Of a stretch of DNA of 64,000 bases, positions 17,329 to 25,934 are shown piece by piece. Origin of the DNA: SYOC01 sp964441775 (GTDB taxonomy: Bacteria; Desulfobacterota; Binatia; Bin18); NCBI GenBank assembly GCA_964441775.1, contig CAYTVL010000024.1:20102-84101 (forward strand), in the 5' to 3' direction. The stretch's first letter is position 1; every line of letters begins with the position of its first letter. The position numbers and the translations under genes were made by a program. Below the pieces are notes generated by a model. That model did no database searches. It was given only the letters and a program-made list of their open reading frames with translations, and was not told where the DNA came from.

Positions 17329-18492
17329 ATGGAGAAATTAGTACCTGGACTCGAAGGCGTGCCCATTATGGAGTCGAATGTTGGCTTCATTGACGGGCAA
17401 AAAGGCATCCTCGAATACCGGGGCATTCCCATCGAGGAATTGGCGGCAAAAAGCACCTACGAAGAGGTGGCCTATCTACTGTTGTGGGGCAAACTACCGA
17501 CGCGTGATCAGATGGCGAAATTTGACCACGATCTGCGCACGCATCGCCGCGTTAAATATCGCATCATCGACTTGATGAAGTGTCTGCCGGAAAATGGTCA
17601 TCCGATGGATGCCCTCCAGGCGGCCGTGGCGGCGCTGGGGATGTTTTATCCGGCGAAGATCGATGCCTCTGAAGTGCCGCCGGGAACGGATGTGTTGAGC
17701 CAAGAGAAACACTACTGGTCCATCATCCGACTGATTGCCAAGTTGCCGACGATTGTAGCGGCGTTCGAACGGATGCGGTACGGGAACGAACCCGTGCGGC
17801 CGCGCGACGATCTTTCGCATGCCGCGAACTTCTTGTGGATGTTGACCGAGGAAGAGCCCGATCCGTTAGATATCCACATTATGGATGTGTGCTTGACGTT
17901 GCACGCCGAGCACACGATGAACGCCTCGACGTTTAGCGGACTCGTCGTCGGCTCAACATTGGCGGACCCGTACACGATGGTGGCGTCGGCCATCGGCGCG
18001 CTCACGGGACCGTTGCACGGCGGCGCCAATGAACAAGCGCTAAAGATGTTCCGTGAAATCAAAACCGTGGAAAACGTACGGCCCTTTATCCAGGGGAAGC
18101 TACAACGTAAAGAAAGAATCATGGGCGTCGGTCACCGTGTCTACAAAGTGAAAGACCCGCGCGCGGATGCGTTGCAAGGACTTGCCCAACATCTGTTCAA
18201 GGCGAAAGGAGAACACCCTCTTTACAAAGTCGCCCAAGAGGTCGAGCAGGTCATTAACGAGCACGTTGGCGCCAAGGGCATTGCGTCAAACGTCGATTTC
18301 TACTCCGGTGTGGTGTACGACAAGCTCGGCATTCCCATTGACCAGTTCACGCCGATCTTCGCCATTGCGCGCGTGGCTGGCTGGCTCGCTCACTGGGCGG
18401 AAGAGCTGAAAAACAACCGCATTTTCCGTCCGGACCAGATCTACACTGGGACTCACGGTGTTTCCTACGCGCCGATTGAACAACGGCCCTAA
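17329..18492 (+). CDS. Citrate synthase (short bacterial type)
   Basis: A 387-aa citrate synthase-family enzyme condensing oxaloacetate (or a relative) with acetyl- or propionyl-CoA. Active-site segments are GPLHGGANE and MGVGHRVYKVKDPR (catalytic and oxaloacetate-binding His) and SNVDFYSGVVY (catalytic Asp). The length is of the short dimeric type shared with 2-methylcitrate synthases, so methylcitrate activity is possible; no prpB or prpD genes are nearby. The start ATG at 17329 follows a GAAAGG stretch. The 185-bp upstream gap contains no recognisable gene. It converges on a hydroxyacid dehydrogenase. Confidence 0.9.
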   Translation: MEKLVPGLEGVPIMESNVGFIDGQKGILEYRGIPIEELAAKSTYEEVAYLLLWGKLPTRDQMAKFDHDLRTHRRVKYRIIDLMKCLPENGHPMDALQAAVAALGMFYPAKIDASEVPPGTDVLSQEKHYWSIIRLIAKLPTIVAAFERMRYGNEPVRPRDDLSHAANFLWMLTEEEPDPLDIHIMDVCLTLHAEHTMNASTFSGLVVGSTLADPYTMVASAIGALTGPLHGGANEQALKMFREIKTVENVRPFIQGKLQRKERIMGVGHRVYKVKDPRADALQGLAQHLFKAKGEHPLYKVAQEVEQVINEHVGAKGIASNVDFYSGVVYDKLGIPIDQFTPIFAIARVAGWLAHWAEELKNNRIFRPDQIYTGTHGVSYAPIEQRP

Positions 18493-18565
18493 ATAGTCCT
18501 GCGTGCTGAGTCCTGAACTGTGAGGAAATACACGTTCTTCCAGCTCGGACTCGGCGCCACGCCTC

Positions 18566-19522
18566 CTACGCTTTTCCTTTCACCCCTTCATTCGCGCAGT
18601 TGAGCGGAGCCTCGCCGCGACGTACGCGGTTCACGTTGTCCGCCACGCGACCGGCGATGCCTTGTAAACTCAAGTCTGTCGCGCCGCCGACGTGTGGGGT
18701 CGCGACTACGTTGTAGGAGAAAATCGGATCTTTCGGATCGAATGGTTCGTACCAAAATACGTCGAGCCCTGCCCCAGCGATACGACCTTCTTTCAGTGCA
18801 GCTAGCGTCGCGTCGTAATCGAGCACCGGGCCACGAGCTACGTTGATAATAAAGGCAGACGGTTTCATGCAGGCGTATTCCGCTTGACCGATCATGCCAC
18901 GCGTATCGTCGTTAAGAGGTGGGGCGGCAATGATAAAGTCCGCCTGTCGCAATACTTCATGCAAACTGTCTTGCGCGCCGTGAAAATCAACCGGCGCATC
19001 ATCCCCTTTGGGGCCACGCCGTGAGACTGCGAGCACTTTCATCTCAAACCCCGCCAGTCGCCGCGCCAGTTCCTGGCCGATGCCGCCGAAGCCGATGATC
19101 GCGGCGGTCCTCCCTTTCAGCGTCATGCCCAGTGGCGCCCCGAGTTTCTTTTGTTGTAACGATTCTTGGGTCCGCGCAAAGTGGCGCGCCAACCCGAGCA
19201 TAAAAAAGATCGAGAGTTCGGCGCACGATTCTGCGTTACCGGTGCCTGCGGTCGGCACGTTGGCGACGTAGACTCCGTGTTGTGTTGCGGCGGCAATATC
19301 CACCGAATCCAGCCCGGCGCCAAACTGCTGCACCAGCTTGAGCCGGGGGGAACGCAACGCCTCTTCTCCAATGCGAGAGACTGTGGGAATCAGCACGTCC
19401 GCCTCAAGCGCGGCTTCCGCCACTTTCTCTGGTGCACACGCGACAACCTCATCGTTGGGCAGTTTCTGTTGGAGAATGTTCATGATGTAGGCTAACCCTT
19501 CTCGGCAGAAATTGATGCGCAT
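18566..19522 (-). CDS. D-2-hydroxyacid dehydrogenase-family protein
   Basis: A 318-aa NAD-binding 2-hydroxyacid dehydrogenase, paralogous in family to the gene at 13561. The Rossmann motif is AAIIGFGGIGQELARRL, the Arg segment NVARGPVLDYD and the catalytic His lies in VVATPHVGGATDLS. The start at 19522 is backed by AAGGGAA upstream. It lies alone on its strand between citrate synthase and an enoyl-CoA hydratase, converging on the former and divergent from the latter. Substrate unknown. Confidence 0.8.
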   Translation of the reverse strand: MRINFCREGLAYIMNILQQKLPNDEVVACAPEKVAEAALEADVLIPTVSRIGEEALRSPRLKLVQQFGAGLDSVDIAAATQHGVYVANVPTAGTGNAESCAELSIFFMLGLARHFARTQESLQQKKLGAPLGMTLKGRTAAIIGFGGIGQELARRLAGFEMKVLAVSRRGPKGDDAPVDFHGAQDSLHEVLRQADFIIAAPPLNDDTRGMIGQAEYACMKPSAFIINVARGPVLDYDATLAALKEGRIAGAGLDVFWYEPFDPKDPIFSYNVVATPHVGGATDLSLQGIAGRVADNVNRVRRGEAPLNCANEGVKGKA

Positions 19523-19596
19523 ACTGGTTCCCTTGATCCTTTCCGTTTGCTAGCGAATAATGCACGGGCTCATTCCGTGGAAAAGGAGGCTCCCCT

Positions 19597-20385
19597 ATGG
19601 ATTACAGTCGTTATCACTATCTCGGTATCGAACGCAAGGACAAGGTTTTAGTCGTTTCCCTCAACCGGCCCGAGGCGCTCAATGCGATCAACGCCGGGCT
19701 CCATACCGAAATCTCCCAAGTCTTTGCCGACATCGCACAAGACCGTGAAACCGAAGCGGTGGTGCTGACCGGCAAAGGGCGCGCCTTCTGCGCCGGCGGT
19801 GATATCAAGTGGTTCCAAGAAATGACCACCCCTCAATTGGACGCATTATTCGCCGAGGCGCGGAAAATCATCCTCGATATGCTCGAAGTCGAACAGCCGA
19901 TCATTGCAGCGGTGAATGGTCCAGCCACGGGCCTCGGCGCCACCCTCGCGCTGTTCTCTGACGTGATTTATGCTGCGGATAATGCGAAAATTGGCGACCC
20001 ACATGTGCTCGTGGGTGTGGTTGCGGGTGATGGCGGCGCGGTGATTTGGCCGTGGTTGGTTGGAGCCGCCCGTGCAAAAGAGTTGTTGATGACTGGTGAT
20101 ATTATCAGCGCGCAAGAGGCGGAGCGGATTGGCTTGGTGAACCATGTGGTGCCTGCCGATCAATTGCTGGAGAAGGCGATGGCCCTGGCCAATCGCCTCG
20201 CCAATGGGCCGACGAAGGCGATTCGCTGGACAAAAGTGTCAGTCAACAAAATCCTGCGCGACACCGCTAACCTCGTGCTCGATACCTCCTTGGCGCTAGA
20301 GAAACATTGCTTTGCGACGGAAGATCACAAGGAAGCGATCCGGGCGTTCGTCGAAAAGCGCAAGCCGAATTTTACTGGGCGGTAG
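19597..20385 (+). CDS. Enoyl-CoA hydratase/isomerase (crotonase family)
   Basis: A 262-aa crotonase-fold enzyme. The oxyanion-hole segment GRAFCAGGDIKWF and the second one in VNGPATGLGATLALFSD are clear. The region after PHVLVGVVAGDGG holds the usual active-site positions, but the glutamates typical of true hydratases are not obvious there, so isomerase or other crotonase chemistry is possible. SD AAAAGGAGG precedes the ATG at 19597. A paralog is encoded at 31068-31859. It is followed by a palindromic repeat, then a small membrane protein and a FabI-like reductase on the same strand. Confidence 0.85.
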   Translation: MDYSRYHYLGIERKDKVLVVSLNRPEALNAINAGLHTEISQVFADIAQDRETEAVVLTGKGRAFCAGGDIKWFQEMTTPQLDALFAEARKIILDMLEVEQPIIAAVNGPATGLGATLALFSDVIYAADNAKIGDPHVLVGVVAGDGGAVIWPWLVGAARAKELLMTGDIISAQEAERIGLVNHVVPADQLLEKAMALANRLANGPTKAIRWTKVSVNKILRDTANLVLDTSLALEKHCFATEDHKEAIRAFVEKRKPNFTGR

Positions 20386-20413
20386 GAGAGCAAGGCTATT
20401 GATTTTGAGGAAC

Positions 20414-20510
20414 TGTCATTCTGAGGAGTGAAACGACGAAGAATCTCACTACACTAGGTCTGTCGTTTCAGAGATTCTTCGCCTCCGCTGCGCTGCGGCT
20501 CAGAATGACT
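20414..20510. repeat. Palindromic intergenic repeat (GTCATTCTGAG type)
   Basis: A ~97-bp inverted repeat: TGTCATTCTGAG at one end and CTCAGAATGACT at the other, with inner arms GAAGAATCTC and GAGATTCTTC. It fills most of the gap after the crotonase gene. Its right end contains the first possible ATG of the next frame. Confidence 0.75.
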
Positions 20511-20939
20511 CCTCATCGTGAAGTTGAGAGAGTCGTGAATACTGCTATACAACGTCCCCTGAGCATTACCATCTTGGTGAGCCTCATTCTCATCTACACC
20601 ATCCTGATTATCGGCTGGGATATGGTGATGCCTTTTGAGCGGGAATACACGCAGGGGCCAGCTACTGTGGTCTTTGGCTTGCGTGTTTCTGGCTGGTCGG
20701 CTCAGGTCATGCACGGGTTGCAGTTGTTCATTTCGCTCATGCTTGCGCATGGGCTGTGGTGGATGAAACGCTGGGGGCTGCAACTGACCTTTCTGGTGGC
20801 GGCTTACATTCTCGTCTCGACGACCGTGTGGGTGACGGTGTATCAAGAGTTTGGCCGTATTTTCTTCGCACTGCTCAATATTGTCATTGTCAATATTCTT
20901 CTCGGCTTAACGTTCCCCCATCGCGATAAATTTGCCTAA
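20505..20939 (+). CDS. Small multi-pass membrane protein
   Basis: A 144-aa protein with about four hydrophobic segments (around residues 19-40, 55-75, 85-110 and 115-135), for example SITILVSLILIYTILIIGWD. No family recognised; it resembles small DUF-type inner-membrane proteins. The ATG at 20505 lies inside the right arm of a palindromic repeat, so the original start may instead be the GTG at 20535, giving 134 aa and leaving the first membrane segment intact. It ends 9 nt before the FabI-like gene and is probably co-transcribed with it. Confidence 0.6.
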   Translation: MTPHREVERVVNTAIQRPLSITILVSLILIYTILIIGWDMVMPFEREYTQGPATVVFGLRVSGWSAQVMHGLQLFISLMLAHGLWWMKRWGLQLTFLVAAYILVSTTVWVTVYQEFGRIFFALLNIVIVNILLGLTFPHRDKFA

Positions 20940-20948
20940 GGATTTTCT

Positions 20949-21782
20949 ATGAGTGATTCTTCTAATGCTGTGGCGTCGTTCCTCAACTTCTCCGGCAAAA
21001 CCGCGCTGGTGACTGGCGTGCTCGACGAACATTCCATCGCCTGGCCGATTGCCAAGTATCTCAACGACGCTGGCGCGCGGGTAGCGATCTCTATTCAGCG
21101 GAAAGCCGTGAAGCGATTGATGGGCAACATTCTCGACCAACTGCGCGACCCGCTCCTGGTCGAGTGTGACGTCAGTCAAGACGAAGCTATTACCAAGATG
21201 GTCGGAGAAGTCGGCGCTGCTTTTGGTCGTCTCGATTTTCTTGTCCACTCCATCGCCTACGCCCCGCCGACGTCTTTTGAGCAGCGTTTTGTTGATATTG
21301 CCCGTGCAGATTTTGCGTTGGCGCTAGATGTGAGCGCCTATTCGTTGATTGCCTTGGCTCGTGGCGTGTTGCCGTTGATGAAAGAGCAGGGAGGCTGTAT
21401 CCTAACGCTTTCTTACTTGGCGGCGGAAAAGGTCATCCCTGGCTATCAGCTCATGAGCATCGCCAAAGCCGCTTTGGAGAACATCATTCGTAACCTGGCG
21501 TTTGACCTCGCGCAGCACCGTATTCGCGTCAACGGCTTATCCCCTGGACCAATCTCTACCAAGGCGGCCACGAGTATCCCGGGATTTTCTTTGATGCACG
21601 AGCATTTTCAATCCTTCTCGCCGCTCCACCAGGAGGTCGTGACAGCAGACGTGGGGAAGACCGCGCTGTTTTTATGCAGTCCGATGGCGGAAAAAATTAC
21701 CGGCGAGATCGTGCATATCGATGGCGGGTATAACATAATGGGCATGACGATTAAGCCGCCTGAAGGCATGGACGTCCGCTAA
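20949..21782 (+). CDS. Enoyl-ACP reductase-like SDR (FabI family)
   Basis: A 277-aa short-chain dehydrogenase of the FabI branch. The N-terminal segment TALVTGVLDEHSIAWPIAK is the FabI nucleotide-binding pattern. LSYLAAEKVIPGYQLMSIAK contains the two tyrosines and the lysine spaced as in FabI (Tyr-x6-Lys), and HIDGGYNIMGM closes the protein. FabI reduces trans-2-enoyl-ACP in fatty-acid synthesis with NADH. Whether this is the housekeeping enzyme or a pathway-specific paralog is unknown. Upstream AAGGATTTTCT serves as ribosome-binding site. It follows a small membrane protein after 9 nt. Confidence 0.85.
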   Translation: MSDSSNAVASFLNFSGKTALVTGVLDEHSIAWPIAKYLNDAGARVAISIQRKAVKRLMGNILDQLRDPLLVECDVSQDEAITKMVGEVGAAFGRLDFLVHSIAYAPPTSFEQRFVDIARADFALALDVSAYSLIALARGVLPLMKEQGGCILTLSYLAAEKVIPGYQLMSIAKAALENIIRNLAFDLAQHRIRVNGLSPGPISTKAATSIPGFSLMHEHFQSFSPLHQEVVTADVGKTALFLCSPMAEKITGEIVHIDGGYNIMGMTIKPPEGMDVR

Positions 21783-21831
21783 GATGCCAGATATGACCGG
21801 TAGTGTTCTTTTCCTATGAGGAGGCTTTACG

Positions 21832-22995
21832 ATGGAAACCGTGCACTCCAAAGAAGTTGGTGTTGATCCACAGCGTGTCGATCACTTATTCTCCGTCATC
21901 GAAAAGAAAGTCCAAGCCGGTTGGCTCTACGGCGGAGCGTTTCTGCTTGCGCGACGCGGTAAGATCGTGGCTGCTCGCGGAGTCGGGATGACTGAGCCGA
22001 AGAAGAATCGCGCAGCGAAACCCGACGATATCTTCTGTCTTTTTTCAACCACGAAGCCGATCACGGCGACCGTGCTCTTGATGAAAGTCGATCAGGGTGA
22101 TGTCCAATTATGTGATAAGGTCGCTGACTACATTCCTGAATTCGCCGCCAATGGCAAAGGCAACGTTACTATTGCACAGGTGCTAACGCACACGGCTGGT
22201 TTCCCAAACCTGGCGCCGGACTGGACTATGCCGAAGTGGGCTGACTGGGACGCCTCCATCGCGCGCATCTGCGAGCAAACGCTGGAGCATGAACCAGGGA
22301 CCGCTGTGCATTATCATGCCATTACCGGTTCGTGGATTCTCGGCGAGATCGCCCGTCGCGTAGATGGCGGTAAACGCAGCTTCGCCCAGATATGCGCAGA
22401 GGATTTGTATGGCCCGCTGGGCATGAAAGACTCTCACATGGGTGTGCGGCCTGATATGCAAGCGCGCCGCGTGCCCATCCAAGCGCTCGGCAGAGGCGGT
22501 GCCCCGTTTCCTCTGGAGTTTCTGGAAGCCTTTAATATGCCGGAAGTGCAGAGCGCAGCCGTTCCTGGCGGCGGCTCTTATTCGACGGTGTTTGATCTGG
22601 CGCGCTTTTATCAAATGTGGCTCAACGGCGGTGAGTTCGATGGCGTTCGCTTGCTGAGCCCCGCCCTGGTGGATTTCGCCACGACCATTCATACCGGCGA
22701 TATGGAAGACCGCATGGTGGAGCAAATACGCATCGTGCAAGGCTGGCCGAAAATTCCGGCGAATCGCGGGCTCGGGTTCTGGCTGCGGGGAATTGGCATC
22801 TTCCCTTCGTACTTTGGATCGTTGGCTTCGCCGCGCACCTTTGGGCATGCGGGCGCCAGCAGCATTATGGCGTGGGCCGATCCTGCACGAGAACTCATCT
22901 TCGTTGGGCTGACAAGTGGACTAGTGCATGAACACGTGAGCATCTTGCGCTGGAATCTCTTCGCGGATTTGGCGCAGTCGTGTGTGGTTGAATAG
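21832..22995 (+). CDS. Serine beta-lactamase-like hydrolase (class C/esterase family)
   Basis: A 387-aa member of the serine beta-lactamase/esterase superfamily. The SxxK motif is STTK (Ser72, Lys75). The YxN motif appears as YHA in VHYHAITGSW, and the third motif as HAG in TFGHAGASS. Such proteins are mostly esterases, lactonases or transacylases rather than antibiotic-resistance enzymes. No signal peptide is seen. The ATG at 21832 follows GAGGAGGC. It lies 49 nt after the FabI-like gene, probably in the same operon. Confidence 0.85.
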   Translation: METVHSKEVGVDPQRVDHLFSVIEKKVQAGWLYGGAFLLARRGKIVAARGVGMTEPKKNRAAKPDDIFCLFSTTKPITATVLLMKVDQGDVQLCDKVADYIPEFAANGKGNVTIAQVLTHTAGFPNLAPDWTMPKWADWDASIARICEQTLEHEPGTAVHYHAITGSWILGEIARRVDGGKRSFAQICAEDLYGPLGMKDSHMGVRPDMQARRVPIQALGRGGAPFPLEFLEAFNMPEVQSAAVPGGGSYSTVFDLARFYQMWLNGGEFDGVRLLSPALVDFATTIHTGDMEDRMVEQIRIVQGWPKIPANRGLGFWLRGIGIFPSYFGSLASPRTFGHAGASSIMAWADPARELIFVGLTSGLVHEHVSILRWNLFADLAQSCVVE

Positions 22996-23051
22996 GTGTT
23001 AGAGGCTAGGGGTTAGGCGTTAGGAATTGGGGACTGAATCAAGACTCGTAG

Positions 23052-23067
23052 GGTGCGCTTGCGCACC
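23052..23067. repeat. Short palindrome GGTGCGC-TT-GCGCACC
   Basis: Perfect 7-bp arms around TT, preceded by TAG. It belongs with 11122-11137 and 25885-25906 to a dispersed short palindrome family. It lies just upstream of the DUF2760 gene. Confidence 0.65.
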
Positions 23068-23094
23068 GAACAATGTGAGGAGAAGTCAAAAACT

Positions 23095-23814
23095 GTGCGA
23101 CCAACCTTAAAACCGCTTGCCTATGTGTTGATTCTGCTCCTGACCGGAGCGGCAGCGGCAGGCAGCTATGTACTTTTTACCCAGGCTTCATTCGGCCCGT
23201 GCTCGATTGGGGCGCCGGTGACGACCTCCCCTGATGCTGTTCCGATGGGGCAACAGCCGGCATGTCAGAATTATCTCTACGTTTTTACCGGGGCTCCACT
23301 TGTGGTTGGGCTGTTGTTGTTGCTGATCCTGCAGAGCTTAGTGACCGGTGGTGAGTCTGCCCAACCCGCTCAATCGACGAAAGCGCCAGCCGAACCGAAG
23401 AGAGTTGCGCCACCACCATCGCCGCCCAAGCCCACAACCGATGCCGCCGTGCACTTGTTGTCGTTGTTCCAACGTGAAGGTCGCTTGGTGGATTTTCTTC
23501 GTGAAGACATTCAAGGGTATGCTGATGACCAAATCGGCGCTGCGGTGCGGACCATTCATCAGGCGTGCCGTGAGGTGTTAGTCGAACATTTGACCTTGGA
23601 GCCCGTGCTTAACGGAAACGAAGGCGATGACATCACCGTGGCGAAAGATTTTGATCCCTCGGCTATTCGTCTGACGGGAAATGTTGCCGGCGAGCCGCCG
23701 TTTCGCGGCGTGTTACGACACACTGGTTGGCGCGCCGCAATAGTGAAGCTGCCTGCTCAACCAGCGGGGCAAGATCCACGGATTGTGGCTCCGGCGGAAG
23801 TGGAGATTCCATAA
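23095..23814 (+). CDS. DUF2760-domain membrane protein
   Basis: A 239-aa protein with two N-terminal hydrophobic segments (about residues 8-30 and 62-84), a proline-rich linker (KRVAPPPSPPKP) and a soluble C-terminal domain. That domain contains LLSLFQREGRLVDFLREDI and IGAAVRTIHQACREVL, characteristic of DUF2760. The GTG at 23095 is chosen because GAGGAG lies about 12 nt upstream; an in-frame GTG at 23053 falls inside a palindromic repeat. DUF2760 genes are repeatedly found beside Hsp70-like genes, as here. Function unknown; it may anchor or adapt the neighbouring chaperone-like ATPases. Confidence 0.8.
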   Translation: MRPTLKPLAYVLILLLTGAAAAGSYVLFTQASFGPCSIGAPVTTSPDAVPMGQQPACQNYLYVFTGAPLVVGLLLLLILQSLVTGGESAQPAQSTKAPAEPKRVAPPPSPPKPTTDAAVHLLSLFQREGRLVDFLREDIQGYADDQIGAAVRTIHQACREVLVEHLTLEPVLNGNEGDDITVAKDFDPSAIRLTGNVAGEPPFRGVLRHTGWRAAIVKLPAQPAGQDPRIVAPAEVEIP

Positions 23815-23817
23815 GAA

Positions 23818-23951
23818 GTAGACAGCATGGCAAAGCCAATTACAAATGAAGAATGAAGAATTAAAAATTGAGGACAGGGACACGTTCTGTTTCTTCTTCA
23901 TTTTGCATTTTTCATTCTCAATTTTTAATTGATTCTTCATACTGTCTACTG
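23818..23951. repeat. Large AT-rich interrupted palindrome
   Basis: Nested inverted arms: GTAGACAG with CTGTCTAC, ATGAAGAAT with ATTCTTCAT, and AATTAAAAATTGAG with CTCAATTTTTAATT. It occupies the whole gap between the DUF2760 gene and the first Hsp70-like gene and is much more AT-rich than its surroundings. It could attenuate transcription or be a repeat insertion. Confidence 0.7.
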
Positions 23952-23971
23952 GCAATTGAGAAGTAAAATTT

Positions 23972-25795
23972 ATGTCTGCTCCCCGTTATATCGTTGGCCT
24001 CGACCTTGGCACGACACACTGTGTCCTTGCATATGTTGATACGCACACGACCGATCCTGAACACCCAGACATTCAACTGTTTCGCGTTCCTCAGCTCACC
24101 ACACCGGGAAACGTTGAAGAGCGGGACATGCTTCCGTCCTTTCTCTACCTTCCGACCGCGAACGACTTCCCCGTTGGGAGTCTCGCGTTGCCGTGGGCTG
24201 AGGATACGCCCTTCGTCGTTGGCGTGTTGGCGCGGACGCGCGGCGCTGAAGTGCCCGGGCGACTGATTGCGTCGGTGAAATCGTGGCTCTGCCACGTGGG
24301 TGTCGATCGCACCGCGCCGATTCTGCCGTGGGGTGGTGGTGACGATGTGAAGAAGATGTCGCCCTTGGAGGTGTCGTCTCAATATCTGCTGCACGTTCGC
24401 AATGCTTGGAATCATTTCATTGCCAAGGGAGAGTCCGAAGCATTTCTGGAAAATCAGGACATCTTGCTCACCGTGCCAGCCTCATTTGACGCCGCTGCTC
24501 GTGAACTGACGGTGCAGGCGGCGGAACGGGCGGGGCTCACTTCTCTCCGCTTATTGGAGGAGCCGCAGGCCGCTTTTTACGCCTGGATTCACGAGGCCGG
24601 AGAGCGGTGGCGGAAACAGGTGCGGGTCGGAGATGTGATTCTGGTGTGCGACATTGGCGGCGGTACGACCGATTTTACCGTGATCGCCGTTTCTGATGAA
24701 GGCGGCGAGCTGGAGTTGAAGCGCGTCGCCGTGGGCGAGCATATTTTGCTGGGCGGCGATAACATGGACCTGGCGCTGGCGTATACTGTTCAACAACGTT
24801 TAGCCGCCAAGGGAACCAAGTTGGATGCGTGGCAACTGCGTGGGCTCAGTCAAAATTGCCGCACCGCCAAAGAGGCGCTTTTGCAAACCGATGCGTCGAA
24901 GAGCCAGCCTCTGACGATTCTCGGTCGCGGCAGCAGCGTGATTGGCGGGACCATCCGCACCGAACTCGCGTATCAGGAACTCGAAACGACACTGGTGGAT
25001 GGTTTCTTTCCGTGCTGTGAGTCTAGCGATTTCCCAAAAAGCGGCCGTCGCGTTGGCTTCCAAGAGATGGGGCTTCCTTATGCGGCTGATCCTGCCATCA
25101 CGCATCATCTCGCCAAATTCTTGGCGCGGCAGCGGTCCCCGGAACGGTCCTCGCAATCGTTTGCTCATCCCACGGCTATTCTTTTCAACGGCGGTGTAAT
25201 GAAAGCCGATATGTTGCGTCACCGTGTAATGGACGTACTCAACGGCTGGCTTGGGCAAGAAGGGGGCGACGCAGTGCGTATGCTTGCCGGGACGAATCTG
25301 GATCACGCTGTCGCTTGCGGGGCCGCTTACTACGGTCTTGCGCGCCGTGGAAAAGGCGTGCGCATTCGTGGCGGGGCGGCTCGTTCCTATTACATTGGTA
25401 TCGAGACCTCAATGCCCGCCGTGCCTGGCGTGCCCGCCCCGCTTAAGGCGCTCTGCGTCGTGCCCTTCGGCATGGAAGAAGGAACTGAGAGTGACATTCC
25501 TGGACAGGAGTTTGGGCTCGTGGTTGGCGAACCGGCGGAATTTCGCTTTTTGGGCTCCACCACGCGTCGTGAGGATCAAGTCGGGCAGCTCATCGAAGAA
25601 CCTGAAGACGATATTGACGAACTTGCTCCCATGGAAACTACCTTATCGTGGATCGGTCAGGAAGGCGTGACGATCCCCGTTCGCTTGCATACGCACATCA
25701 CGGAAATTGGCACGCTGGAGCTGTGGGCTGTGTCGCGTGACGATACACATCGTTGGAAGCTGGAGTTTAACGTGCGGACGGCGGGGGATGAATAG
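23972..25795 (+). CDS. Hsp70-family ATPase (first of a tandem pair)
   Basis: A 607-aa Hsp70/actin-fold protein. The phosphate-1 motif is GLDLGTTHC (residues 9-17), phosphate-2 is CDIGGGTTDFT near residue 225, and GGDNMDLALA and FNGGVMKADMLRHR are adenosine-region segments. The region after about residue 460 is short and beta-rich, unlike the DnaK substrate-binding lid. It belongs to the DUF2760-linked Hsp70 group rather than DnaK; no dnaJ or grpE is adjacent. Client unknown. It is followed by a longer paralog, also on the plus strand. The start is the ATG at 23972. Confidence 0.85.
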   Translation: MSAPRYIVGLDLGTTHCVLAYVDTHTTDPEHPDIQLFRVPQLTTPGNVEERDMLPSFLYLPTANDFPVGSLALPWAEDTPFVVGVLARTRGAEVPGRLIASVKSWLCHVGVDRTAPILPWGGGDDVKKMSPLEVSSQYLLHVRNAWNHFIAKGESEAFLENQDILLTVPASFDAAARELTVQAAERAGLTSLRLLEEPQAAFYAWIHEAGERWRKQVRVGDVILVCDIGGGTTDFTVIAVSDEGGELELKRVAVGEHILLGGDNMDLALAYTVQQRLAAKGTKLDAWQLRGLSQNCRTAKEALLQTDASKSQPLTILGRGSSVIGGTIRTELAYQELETTLVDGFFPCCESSDFPKSGRRVGFQEMGLPYAADPAITHHLAKFLARQRSPERSSQSFAHPTAILFNGGVMKADMLRHRVMDVLNGWLGQEGGDAVRMLAGTNLDHAVACGAAYYGLARRGKGVRIRGGAARSYYIGIETSMPAVPGVPAPLKALCVVPFGMEEGTESDIPGQEFGLVVGEPAEFRFLGSTTRREDQVGQLIEEPEDDIDELAPMETTLSWIGQEGVTIPVRLHTHITEIGTLELWAVSRDDTHRWKLEFNVRTAGDE

Positions 25796-25884
25796 AACTC
25801 ATCCCTATTGAGACCCTTCGCTGCGCTCAGGGTGACAAGACTGCTAGGTGTAGGGATAGCTTATAGGGAGTTGTCAGTAATCAG

Positions 25885-25906
25885 TAGGGTGCGCTCGCGC
25901 ACCCTA
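25885..25906. repeat. Perfect palindrome TAGGGTGCGC-TC-GCGCACCCTA
   Basis: Ten-base perfect arms with a 2-nt centre, between the two Hsp70-like genes. Same family as 23052-23067. The upstream part of this gap also holds a partial CCTTCGCTGCGCTCAGGGTG repeat. Confidence 0.75.
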
Positions 25907-25934
25907 TAGCCCAGAAATCGGATATTGAGCAAGC

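Noticed and set aside
22183..22848. 221-aa minus-strand frame opposite the beta-lactamase-like gene
   Set aside because: Arg/His-rich shadow of a gene with clear SxxK and HAG motifs on the other strand.
22996..23040. Short GGTTAGGCGTTAGG-like tandem stretch resembling telomere-type repeats
   Set aside because: Only two or three degenerate units; looks like simple-sequence drift between genes.
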